Part shown: positions 1 to 5,394 of the stretch, one piece after another
Position numbering within the stretch: position 1 is the first letter of the stretch
How the letters are laid out: every line of letters starts with the position of its first letter
NCBI GenBank assembly: GCA_949297565.1
Contig: CASFUI010000070.1
Span: 1-6,941, forward strand
Length of the DNA: 6,941 nucleotides
Direction of reading: 5' to 3'
Source of the DNA: an uncultured Eubacteriales bacterium
GTDB lineage: Bacteria; Bacillota; Clostridia; Lachnospirales; Lachnospiraceae
The notes under the pieces: generated by a model
The model's database searches: none
Told to the model about the DNA's origin: nothing
The model's input: the letters and a program-made list of their open reading frames with translations, nothing else
Position numbers and translations under genes: made by a program

Positions 1-164
1 AAGAAAGACTCGTGAACGCGGTTTTTCTTCTGCGATAAGAGCTGTCTGCGACGCTTCAGAACAAACAGCCAACAATATTTCAATCCGAATTATGCCTCAA
101 ATTTATGGTATTTTTAATAATATTTAACGATTTACCGGTTAATAATAACACTATTGCGAGCGAC
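1..164. other. AT-rich upstream region with no convincing gene
   Basis: No complete gene is visible here. One plus-strand frame is open from base 2 to a TAA at 125-127 (41 codons) and could be the 3' tail of a gene starting left of the window. It has no recognisable motif, so it is not called as a CDS. From about 65 onward the sequence becomes very AT-rich, as expected upstream of a promoter. Confidence 0.4.
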
Positions 165-193
165 TTGCAATTTATGCCGGCGCAAATTATACT
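165..193 (+). promoter_or_regulatory. Sigma-A-type promoter of the cell-wall hydrolase gene
   Basis: The -35 TTGCAA (165-170) and -10 TATACT (188-193) are separated by exactly 17 bp. Transcription would start near 200, giving a leader of about 80 nt before the TTG start at 281. The spacer holds an imperfect palindrome (169-188: AATTT, GCCGGC core, AAATT) that could be an operator. An 8-bp palindrome GCTTAAGC lies at 196-203, at the expected start point. The -10 is a 5/6 match and the -35 a 4/6 match. Confidence 0.6.
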
Positions 194-267
194 TAGCTTA
201 AGCCGATAAACAAAAATTCAATATATTTAAGATACATTTTTAGCCGTATATTTTTGTACAGATTATT

Positions 268-273
268 AAGGAG
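268..273 (+). promoter_or_regulatory. Ribosome binding site that selects a TTG start
   Basis: AAGGAG at 268-273 lies 7 nt before TTG 281-283. A longer reading from TTG 254 would put this site inside the coding region and has no Shine-Dalgarno sequence of its own. Translation therefore most likely starts at 281. Confidence 0.8.
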
Positions 274-280
274 AGCTATT

Positions 281-1444
281 TTGAGTACGAAAAAATATTT
301 ATCTGAAAACAATTCAGCTTCACAAAAAAGAATATCTCCGGGAATCAATTTCCGCAGAAAATCTCGCAAAAAAATAGTTTGTGCATATCTTGTACTCATA
401 CTATGTCTTTCTCCCGTAGTTCCGCTGATTTCTTACGCGACCACTCAGGACGACCTCGATGAGACTAACAGAAAGCTTGACGAGCTGAGAGCCGAGCAGT
501 CGGGTATTTCTTCCGATATTGCCGAGCTTGTATCACAAATCGACGTGATTAACGAGACACTCAACTCACTGGACGTTCAGATACAGGACAAACAAAGTCA
601 GATTGACTCTCTGACAGACGAGAAGTCAATGCTTGAGGAGGAAAAACAACATCAGTACGACGCAATGAAGCTGCGGATTAAGTATATGTATGAACACGGA
701 AGCCAAAATGCACTTGATATGATGCTGGGCGCGGAAAGTCTCGCTGATTTCCTCTCAAAATCGGAGTATATCGCTCAGCTTTCATCGTACGACCGCAAAA
801 TGCTTGACAATATGGAGGATATAATCACAAGGCTTGCACAGACAAGCGATGAATTAAACGCCGATATTGCCGAACTTGACACTCTCAAAATACAGGCGTC
901 AGAGGAAGCTGAAAACCTTAAGCAGCTTTTGCTATCCAAACAGCAGCAGCTTGATACCAATTCCGGTGATATTGCCCGCTTTGAGGAGCTTGCCCTCCAA
1001 TACGAGCAGCAGCTTGAGGAGGAACGCATACGCGAGTCTGAGAAAACAATCCAGAACAACGCAGGCTCCGGCGGCAGCATCATCAATGCGCCTATAGACT
1101 ACAACGCGACAGATTTGGAAATGCTTGCGGCGATAATAGAATGTGAATCCGGCAATCAGCCTTATGAGGGAAAATGTGCTGTCGGCAGCGTAGTGATAAA
1201 CCGTGTTAGAAATTCACGGTTTGCAAATACTATCTCTGAGGTTTTATTTGCCCCGGGACAGTTCTCACCTGTTGCAAGCGGCAGATTTGCCATTGTCCTA
1301 GCAAGAGGAGCCAAAGACGACTGTGTTCAAGCAGCGCAGGACGTATTAAACGGCTACATTAACGTAAATGCGCTGTATTTCCACGCCTACCGCGGCAGTA
1401 TCGATGACGATAAATTGAGAATAGGCGACCATGTATTTTTCTGA
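281..1444 (+). CDS. Secreted PcsB-like coiled-coil protein with SleB/CwlJ-type cell-wall hydrolase domain
   Basis: This is a 387-residue peptidoglycan hydrolase acting outside the membrane. Residues 1-31 are a basic N-terminus (RRKSRKK at 25-31). A hydrophobic stretch at 32-50 ends in a plausible cleavage site after SYA (53). Residues about 55-257 form a long heptad-rich coiled coil. It contains the block around LRIKYMYEHG, MMLGAESLADFLS and YDRKMLD that is typical of the N-terminal coiled coil of PcsB/CwlO-type hydrolases, which in studied species is controlled by FtsEX. A Gly/Ser/Asn linker (258-274) leads to a hydrolase_2 domain (about 278-387) with the signatures CESGNQPYEG, AVGSVVINRV, FAPGQFSPV and a final GDHVFF. 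E289 in CESG aligns with the catalytic Glu of SleB. The usual PcsB partner would be a CHAP or NlpC/P60 domain, so this is a domain swap. The gene starts at TTG (AAGGAG 7 nt upstream), is monocistronic, and ends at the terminator 1496-1535. Domain assignment is confident. The bond cleaved and the role (division or general wall turnover) are inferred. Confidence 0.88.
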   Translation: MSTKKYLSENNSASQKRISPGINFRRKSRKKIVCAYLVLILCLSPVVPLISYATTQDDLDETNRKLDELRAEQSGISSDIAELVSQIDVINETLNSLDVQIQDKQSQIDSLTDEKSMLEEEKQHQYDAMKLRIKYMYEHGSQNALDMMLGAESLADFLSKSEYIAQLSSYDRKMLDNMEDIITRLAQTSDELNADIAELDTLKIQASEEAENLKQLLLSKQQQLDTNSGDIARFEELALQYEQQLEEERIRESEKTIQNNAGSGGSIINAPIDYNATDLEMLAAIIECESGNQPYEGKCAVGSVVINRVRNSRFANTISEVLFAPGQFSPVASGRFAIVLARGAKDDCVQAAQDVLNGYINVNALYFHAYRGSIDDDKLRIGDHVFF

Positions 1445-1495
1445 GAGCCGAAACAATCAGAGCAATATCAGACAATAAATCTTCGCGCGCACAGC

Positions 1496-1535
1496 GCCAA
1501 AAGCCCGCGGCTTATATAAGCCGCGGGCTTTTGGC
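1496..1535. terminator. Bidirectional intrinsic terminator, perfect 40-bp palindrome
   Basis: Every base pairs across the centre at 1515/1516, giving a potential 20-bp stem with a GC-rich core (GCCCGCGGCTT / AAGCCGCGGGC). The core is flanked by AAAA on one side and TTTT on the other, so it can terminate in both directions. It lies 52 bp after the stop of the cell-wall hydrolase gene and downstream of the converging GH43 gene, and so closes both transcripts. Confidence 0.92.
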
Positions 1536-1542
1536 ATTATAT

Positions 1543-1760
1543 CATCACAAGTTTGCTTTGCAAACTTGCATGTGTCGGCTCAGCCGACGCTATTATACCT
1601 CTGTTTCGGACAGTTTCCTGTCCATCACAAGTTTGCTTTGCAAACTTGCATGCGTCGGCTCAGCCGACGCTATCATACCTCTGTTTCGGACAGCTTCCTG
1701 TCCATCACAAGTTTGCCCTGCAAACTTGCATGCGTCGGCTCAGTCGACACTATTATACCT
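1543..1760. repeat. Tandem array of an 80-bp hairpin-rich repeat (2.7 copies)
   Basis: Copies run 1543-1622, 1623-1702 and 1703-1760 (the last is cut short) with an exact 80-bp period. Each full unit has three inverted repeats. P2 is CAAGTTTGC/GCAAACTTG (1548-1568, 1628-1648, 1708-1728). P3 is GCGTCGGC/GCCGACGC (1572-1590, 1652-1670, 1732-1750). P1 is GGACAG/CTGTCC (1608-1623, 1688-1703). Copies 1 and 2 differ at only three sites, all T/C: a P1 loop base, an unpaired base, and a P3 stem base where T-G becomes C-G. Copy 3 changes the P2 loop from TTT to CCT, with the stem intact, and has two changes in P3. The array abuts the terminator and lies in the predicted 3' UTR of the GH43 gene, whose stop codon is inside copy 3. 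It could be REP-like or MITE-like elements, or a structured RNA. No transposase or terminal duplication is visible. Confidence 0.93.
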
Positions 1761-3386
1761 GACATACTCAACCTCAGCGTATCCTGCCGGAGAGTCCTTG
1801 CTGCTGTCATGCTTACAGAATACACCGCTCTTAACACCGACCCAACGGCCCGCTTTAGCCTCTGTTCTTACCGCCTCGGTATAATTTTCTCCGTCAAGGC
1901 TGTACTCAAGCACGATTTCCTCCTGAGGGGCGTCCTTTACAGGAAGCCCAAGCTCATAGTGAGTGATATGGCCTGTAACCCTGACCGTATATCTGAAATA
2001 AACGCTCTTTCCGAATTTTTCAAATTCTTCCTCTGAGAGTATCTGAAGCTGCTCAGTCTGTTCGTCCGTGTACGCCGTATCACAGTCAAAACTCTGCTCT
2101 CCCTTAATCTTCTTTATAATATACTGTCCGCCGCGTTTTTCAACCGCAGCCGCTATATATTTCATTCCAAGAGACACATACCCCGCGGTATCTCCCTCCC
2201 CGAGTCCGGAAAATTCCATTTTCGTCTCTGCACAAAATTCAGGCGCAGGCCACTTCTGAAGCAGAAGATTTCTCAAATCACCCACAGGACGAAGAGGCGA
2301 TGCCGCAACCGCAGCCAGCTTCAGTCTTCCGTTCTCAAGCGAATACCATGCTTCCTCGCTGTTGGCGTTCCACTGCCACTGAAGCCCCAGCTTTTCACCA
2401 TCAAATTCATCGCTGCAGTCAGGCTCACAGACAGGATATTCTGACTTGTCCGCAAGCTCCTCCTGTGTCTTTCCTATATCAGGTTTTCTATACTCCATAA
2501 CAGGCTCGCCGTAATCATTTCCCGGCTTATTTACACCTATTACAGGCCATTCATTCTCCCAGTGCATAGGCTGGAGATGGACAATTCTTCCAGCTGCGTA
2601 TACATCCTGAAAATGCAGAAACCAGTCCTCTCCCGTTACGGTGTCAACCCATGCCCCCTGATGAGGCCCGTTTACAGGCGAGTCACCCTGGCGCATAACA
2701 ACCTTGTATTCATACGGTCCGAAAATATTTTTCGAGCGAAGTACCGTCTGCCAGCCCGTCTTTACTCCTCCTGCCGGAGCAAATATATAATACCAGCCGT
2801 TTTTCTTATAGAGCTTAGGTCCCTCAATAGTTACCTGGTCGTTTAAATTTCCGTCAAAAATCTTTACCTCTTCGCCTATAAGCCCCATTCCGTCAGGCTG
2901 CATCTCCACCATATGAAGAACGCTCTTATAGCCGATACGGCTCTTGGCAACTCCGGCCACAAGATAAGCCCTTCCGTCATCGTCCCAGAAAGGACAAGGG
3001 TCAATCCACCCAGCTCCCGGTCTTATATTTACAGGCTTGCTCCATTTTCCCAGCGGGTCCTTTGTGGTTGTCATGTAAATCCCCTCGTCAGGCATAGGAA
3101 AGCAAACAAAATATGTACCCTCATGATATCTTATTGACGGAGCCCACACTCCGCAGCCGTGTATCGGGTTTCTGTAACGGAATTCCGGAACTTTATCCAG
3201 AATATAATTTACAACCTTCCAGTTCACCAAATCCTTTGAATGCAGAAGCGGCATCGCCGGTGCATTTGAAAAACTCGATGCAATCATAAAATAATCCTCT
3301 CCGACTCTTATCGCGTCCGGGTCAGAGTAATCTGCGTAAAGAATTGGATTTCGGTAATTACCGTTTTCTAAATCTGCCTGCCACAT
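1740..3386 (-). CDS. Glycoside hydrolase family 43 protein (beta-xylosidase / alpha-L-arabinofuranosidase type)
   Basis: This is a 548-residue protein without a signal peptide, so probably a cytoplasmic enzyme that hydrolyses terminal xylosyl or arabinosyl residues from imported oligosaccharides. Residues about 9-300 form the GH43 five-bladed propeller. The three acidic catalytic residues are at the expected spacing: D22 in YSDPD (base), D129 in WIDPCPFWDDDG (pKa modulator) and E188 in TIEGPKLY (acid). Supporting motifs are HSKDLVNW (49-56) and GVWAPSIRYH (79-88). Residues about 324-548, starting CSDEFDG, fit the C-terminal concanavalin-like beta-sandwich of GH43 xylosidases, and the length fits that two-domain form. 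The overall pattern resembles GH43 subfamily 12 (from memory, not searched). The start is ATG at 3386, preceded by TGGAGGA; a TTG 33 nt further upstream lacks a ribosome site. The last residues (NSVD) and the stop lie in a hairpin repeat, so the native end may have been altered. No strong promoter is visible; a weak TTGTAA with a 19-bp spacer and TAAAAT lies upstream. Confidence 0.9.
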   Translation of the reverse strand: MWQADLENGNYRNPILYADYSDPDAIRVGEDYFMIASSFSNAPAMPLLHSKDLVNWKVVNYILDKVPEFRYRNPIHGCGVWAPSIRYHEGTYFVCFPMPDEGIYMTTTKDPLGKWSKPVNIRPGAGWIDPCPFWDDDGRAYLVAGVAKSRIGYKSVLHMVEMQPDGMGLIGEEVKIFDGNLNDQVTIEGPKLYKKNGWYYIFAPAGGVKTGWQTVLRSKNIFGPYEYKVVMRQGDSPVNGPHQGAWVDTVTGEDWFLHFQDVYAAGRIVHLQPMHWENEWPVIGVNKPGNDYGEPVMEYRKPDIGKTQEELADKSEYPVCEPDCSDEFDGEKLGLQWQWNANSEEAWYSLENGRLKLAAVAASPLRPVGDLRNLLLQKWPAPEFCAETKMEFSGLGEGDTAGYVSLGMKYIAAAVEKRGGQYIIKKIKGEQSFDCDTAYTDEQTEQLQILSEEEFEKFGKSVYFRYTVRVTGHITHYELGLPVKDAPQEEIVLEYSLDGENYTEAVRTEAKAGRWVGVKSGVFCKHDSSKDSPAGYAEVEYVRYNSVD

Positions 3387-3391
3387 AATAA

Positions 3392-3397
3392 TCCTCC
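3392..3397 (-). promoter_or_regulatory. Ribosome binding site deciding the GH43 start
   Basis: Reading on the minus strand, GGAGGA (plus-strand TCCTCC) lies 5 nt before ATG 3386-3384. This favours that ATG over the longer reading from a TTG at 3419, because the site would otherwise be inside the coding sequence. Confidence 0.8.
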
Positions 3398-3415
3398 ATA
3401 CATTACATTTAAAAT

Positions 3416-3431
3416 ACAAGCATGGGCTTGT
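3416..3431 (-). other. Small inverted repeat in the GH43 leader
   Basis: ACAAGC and GCTTGT flank a 4-nt spacer, 19 nt upstream of the GH43 ribosome binding site. It could be an operator half-site pair or a leader hairpin. Its short length means chance is possible. Confidence 0.25.
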
Positions 3432-3515
3432 TTCTTTATAACTTAATATTACCCCATTTTATTCAGTATTTCCATATGTTTTACAAAATTCTTTTATAAA
3501 AGTTTTGACAAAAAT

Positions 3516-3554
3516 TTGCCGGATGCTTATCCGCAAAACATAAGCATCCGGCAA
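3516..3554 (-). terminator. Intrinsic terminator of dapL
   Basis: A perfect 15-bp stem (TTGCCGGATGCTTAT with ATAAGCATCCGGCAA) encloses a 9-nt loop (3531-3539). On the minus strand it is followed by a run of T (the plus-strand A/T tract at 3510-3517). It begins 38 bp after the dapL stop, so it ends the dapL transcript and separates it from the GH43 gene. Confidence 0.92.
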
Positions 3555-3592
3555 TAATACATTTTAAAATCAAATACCAGTTCTCATATCAA

Positions 3593-4807
3593 TCACATCT
3601 TCTTTATTCTCTCAATGGCCTCAACCGTATTCTCATATGAGCCGAAACCTGTCAGTCTGAAATAGCCCTCTCCGCTTGGACCAAAGCCACTTCCCGGTGT
3701 GCCGACAACATTTGCCTTCTCAAGAAGATAATCAAAGAAATCCCATGAAGACATTCCGTCAGGCGTCTTTAACCAGACATACGGAGAGTTTACTCCTCCT
3801 GAAACAGAATATCCAGCAGACTTAAGTCCATCCATAATTACCTTGGCATTGTTCATATAGTAGGCAATCTGTTCTTTTGTCTGCTTCTTTCCTGCTTCGG
3901 AATACACAGCCTCGCCCGCGCGCTGGACGATGTAAGGAGCGCCGTTGAACTTTGTGCCGTGGCGTCTTGCCCAGAGACTGTGAAGCGTTGTATCGCCGCT
4001 CTTTAAATCCTTAGGAATAACCGTAAAGCCGAGTCTGAGCCCCGTAAAACCTGCATTCTTAGAAAAGCTTCTGAGCTCGATTGCACATGTTCTCGCTCCC
4101 TCACACTCGTAAATTGAATGAGGAACATTCTCCTCTGAAATATATGCCTCATAAGCGGCATCGTATATAATCACTGCGCCTACCTTGTTGGCATAATCAA
4201 CCCAGTTCTGAAGCTCAGACTTTGTGATTGTTGAGCCCGTAGGATTGTTAGGGAAGCACAGATATATAATATCAGGCGTCTCCTTAGGAATTTCCGGCGC
4301 AAAGTTAGTTGCCTCAGTACAAGGCATATAAATTACATTGCTCCACTTCTGACGCGACTCAATATAGTCGCCTGTCCTTCCTGACATAGCGTTGGCGTCA
4401 ACATAAACAGGATAAACAGGGTCGCAGACAGCGATTTTATTGTCAACTGAAAAAATATCTCCTATATTTCCAGAATCGGATTTTGCGCCGTCACTCACAA
4501 AAATTTCATCAGCCGAAATATCGCAGCCACGGTTCTTATAATCATTCTCCGCAATAGCGTTTCTTAAGAAATCATATCCCAAATCAGGAGCATATCCGTG
4601 AAACGTCTCAGCATGAGCCATCTCGTCAACAGACTTGTGCAGCGCGTCAATAATCGCCGGAGCAAGAGGCTGTGTAACGTCACCGATACTCAGACGGATT
4701 ACCTTCTTATCAGGATTGGCAGCCATAAACGCATTGGTTTTCTTCGCTACTGTCGAAAAAAGATAGCTTCCCGGAAGCTTCAGATAATTGTCATTAATCT
4801 TAAACAT
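3593..4807 (-). CDS. dapL: LL-diaminopimelate aminotransferase
   Basis: This 404-residue PLP enzyme converts tetrahydrodipicolinate plus glutamate to LL-diaminopimelate in one step, bypassing the acyl branches of lysine and peptidoglycan-precursor synthesis. It is cytosolic and the family is homodimeric. Fold-type I aminotransferase motifs are in order: N-terminal NDNYLKLPGSYLF (5-17), RLSIGDVTQPL (38-48), substrate-loop region around FHGYAPDLGYDFLR (69-82), SDGAKSDSGNI (105-115), DPVYPVYVD (129-137), FPNNPTG with N188, YDAAYEAYI with D216 and Y219, SFSKNAGFTGLRLG with the PLP lysine K250, and YFRLTGFGS near the C-terminus. FxxVAKK and GDVTQPL are characteristic of DapL rather than of aspartate aminotransferases, and the length is normal. 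The start ATG has AAGGAG 8 nt upstream (4816-4821). The gene has its own promoter (4941-4969) and terminator (3516-3554), so it is probably monocistronic. Its leader carries a diverged copy of the repeat found after the GH43 gene. Confidence 0.96.
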   Translation of the reverse strand: MFKINDNYLKLPGSYLFSTVAKKTNAFMAANPDKKVIRLSIGDVTQPLAPAIIDALHKSVDEMAHAETFHGYAPDLGYDFLRNAIAENDYKNRGCDISADEIFVSDGAKSDSGNIGDIFSVDNKIAVCDPVYPVYVDANAMSGRTGDYIESRQKWSNVIYMPCTEATNFAPEIPKETPDIIYLCFPNNPTGSTITKSELQNWVDYANKVGAVIIYDAAYEAYISEENVPHSIYECEGARTCAIELRSFSKNAGFTGLRLGFTVIPKDLKSGDTTLHSLWARRHGTKFNGAPYIVQRAGEAVYSEAGKKQTKEQIAYYMNNAKVIMDGLKSAGYSVSGGVNSPYVWLKTPDGMSSWDFFDYLLEKANVVGTPGSGFGPSGEGYFRLTGFGSYENTVEAIERIKKM

Positions 4808-4828
4808 TCGTATTTCTCCTTTTCAAAT

Positions 4829-4917
4829 CTTTATACCATAATTTCGGGCTGCTTTTTGCCCATAAATCAGTTTGCTTCGCAAACTTAAATGCGTCAGCTT
4901 GATGACGCTATTATGCC
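4829..4917. repeat. Diverged fourth copy of the 80-bp hairpin repeat, in the dapL leader
   Basis: This stretch aligns almost without gaps to the tandem repeat unit, with the same order of blocks: TATACC, TTTCGG, P1, P2, P3, then CTATTATGCC. P1 is GGGC/GCCC at 4846-4861, P2 AGTTTGC/GCAAACT at 4869-4885, and P3 GCGTCA/TGACGC at 4891-4908. Against the tandem copies, the third P1 pair changes from A-T to G-C, a compensatory change. P3 keeps a 6-bp stem although its inner arms and loop differ. P2 has loop TTC in place of TTT. The element has the same orientation relative to the minus-strand genes as the tandem array. If the dapL promoter at 4941-4969 is right, it is transcribed as part of the dapL 5' UTR and ends about 8 nt from the ribosome binding site. 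Confidence 0.82.
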
Positions 4918-4927
4918 ACATAAGTGT

Positions 4928-4938
4928 GCTCTTAGAGC
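4928..4938 (-). other. Small hairpin at the predicted dapL transcription start
   Basis: GCTC and GAGC flank a 3-nt loop right at the expected +1 region, just after the -10 box. It could be a 5'-end stabilising hairpin or an operator, but it is short enough to be chance. Confidence 0.25.
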
Positions 4939-4940
4939 CC

Positions 4941-4969
4941 ATTATACATCAATGTTCACTTTGCCACAA
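4941..4969 (-). promoter_or_regulatory. Probable dapL promoter
   Basis: On the minus strand, TTGTGG (4969-4964) and a perfect TATAAT (4946-4941) are separated by 17 bp. Transcription would start near 4934, giving a leader of about 127 nt before the dapL ATG. The -35 matches only 3/6, so the call rests mainly on the perfect -10, the spacing and the location in the cupin-dapL gap. Confidence 0.55.
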
Positions 4970-4998
4970 CACAAATTTTCTGCCTGATCCGCCAGACC

Positions 4999-5334
4999 CT
5001 AAATTCCGCTGTGAAACCAGAAAACCTTGACCGGTTTGCATCCTTCCTTTGTGCGAAGCGTATGCTTAACGCCAGGAAGAGCAACAAAAGAATCTCCAGC
5101 CTTAATCGGAAAAACAAGGTCGTCAAGCTTTGCATACCCCTCTCCCTCAAGCACATAAAATCCCTCCTGGTCGTCATGAGCCCCCGGGTGGTCGGAAAAT
5201 TCATTGCTCGCATAAATGGTTGTTCCTGAAGCACAGCCGTTTACACAGCCGTTTTCCGCTGTAAGAAAACGGTATGTTCTCTGGTTTTCTCCCTGTTTTT
5301 CGATAATCTCTTCCGCAGTTACATATGGTTTCAT
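4999..5334 (-). CDS. Small single-domain cupin protein
   Basis: This 111-residue cytoplasmic protein is built of one cupin_2 beta-barrel. Motif 1 is around 48-66, with H49, H53 and E57 followed by GFYVLEGEG. Motif 2 is around 79-92 (AGDSFVALPGVKH), with H91. H53, E57 and H91 are the likely metal ligands; H49 is offset from the usual HxH spacing, so the metal site may differ from the textbook pattern. It lies 60 bp downstream of GH105 on the same strand, probably co-transcribed. Size, fold and neighbour suggest handling of a sugar, for example ring opening or tautomerisation of the unsaturated uronate released by GH105, as KdgF does. This is inference, and the sequence does not look like a canonical KdgF. 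A ligand-sensing or isomerase role is equally possible. The start is the ATG with AGGAGG 6 nt upstream; a longer reading to 5382 would place coding sequence over the intercistronic hairpin. Confidence 0.85.
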   Translation of the reverse strand: MKPYVTAEEIIEKQGENQRTYRFLTAENGCVNGCASGTTIYASNEFSDHPGAHDDQEGFYVLEGEGYAKLDDLVFPIKAGDSFVALPGVKHTLRTKEGCKPVKVFWFHSGI

Positions 5335-5340
5335 ATAATT

Positions 5341-5346
5341 CCTCCT
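5341..5346 (-). promoter_or_regulatory. Ribosome binding site of the cupin gene
   Basis: A perfect AGGAGG on the minus strand lies 6 nt before ATG 5334-5332. It fixes the short 111-residue start. It is 6 nt from the foot of the hairpin 5353-5377, close enough for the hairpin to influence initiation. Confidence 0.85.
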
Positions 5347-5352
5347 GAAAAT

Positions 5353-5377
5353 GGGCGCATGCTGAAAACATGCGCCC
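5353..5377 (-). other. Intercistronic hairpin between GH105 and cupin genes
   Basis: A perfect 9-bp GC-rich stem (GGGCGCATG with CATGCGCCC) has a 7-nt loop (5362-5368). On the minus strand it follows the GH105 stop by 17 bp and is trailed by ATTTTC and then the cupin AGGAGG. The T run is too short for a strong terminator. It may attenuate read-through, protect the upstream mRNA end, or adjust the ratio of the two proteins. On the plus strand it is followed by a T-rich tract, but no plus-strand gene needs ending there. Confidence 0.6.
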
Positions 5378-5394
5378 CTCAATATTTATTTTTA

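Noticed and set aside
2..127. 3' tail of an upstream plus-strand gene
   Set aside because: The frame is open for 41 codons, but the peptide shows no recognisable motif and no downstream terminator is present. Too weak to call.
775..1086. Minus-strand open frame inside the coiled-coil region
   Set aside because: It is the serine-rich antisense shadow of a heptad-rich coding region and has no ribosome site.
1592..1757. TATAAT motifs on the minus strand within repeat copies as outward promoters
   Set aside because: No -35-like hexamer lies at 16-18 bp in any copy, and copies 2 and 4 do not keep the hexamer (TATGAT and CATAAT).
1543..1760. CRISPR array
   Set aside because: The units are contiguous 80-bp near-identical copies with no variable spacers between short repeats, and no cas gene is visible.
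1531..2036. Several overlapping plus-strand open frames across the repeat array and the GH43 3' end
   Set aside because: They read the 80-bp repeat in successive frames (80 is not a multiple of 3, so the same peptide recurs in each) and then the antisense of GH43. No ribosome site or known motif was found.
4808..4933. Lysine riboswitch or other known riboswitch before dapL
   Set aside because: The leader is only about 127 nt, is explained by the repeat element, and lacks the conserved L-box features. No terminator with a T run precedes the ATG.
4979..4999. Terminator directly after the cupin stop
   Set aside because: Only a 4-bp TCTG/CAGA pairing with a long loop can form, so it is not convincing as a terminator.
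4956..5234. Open frames on both strands overlapping the cupin gene
   Set aside because: They overlap the cupin, which has a clear ribosome site and conserved metal-binding motifs. The others have neither.
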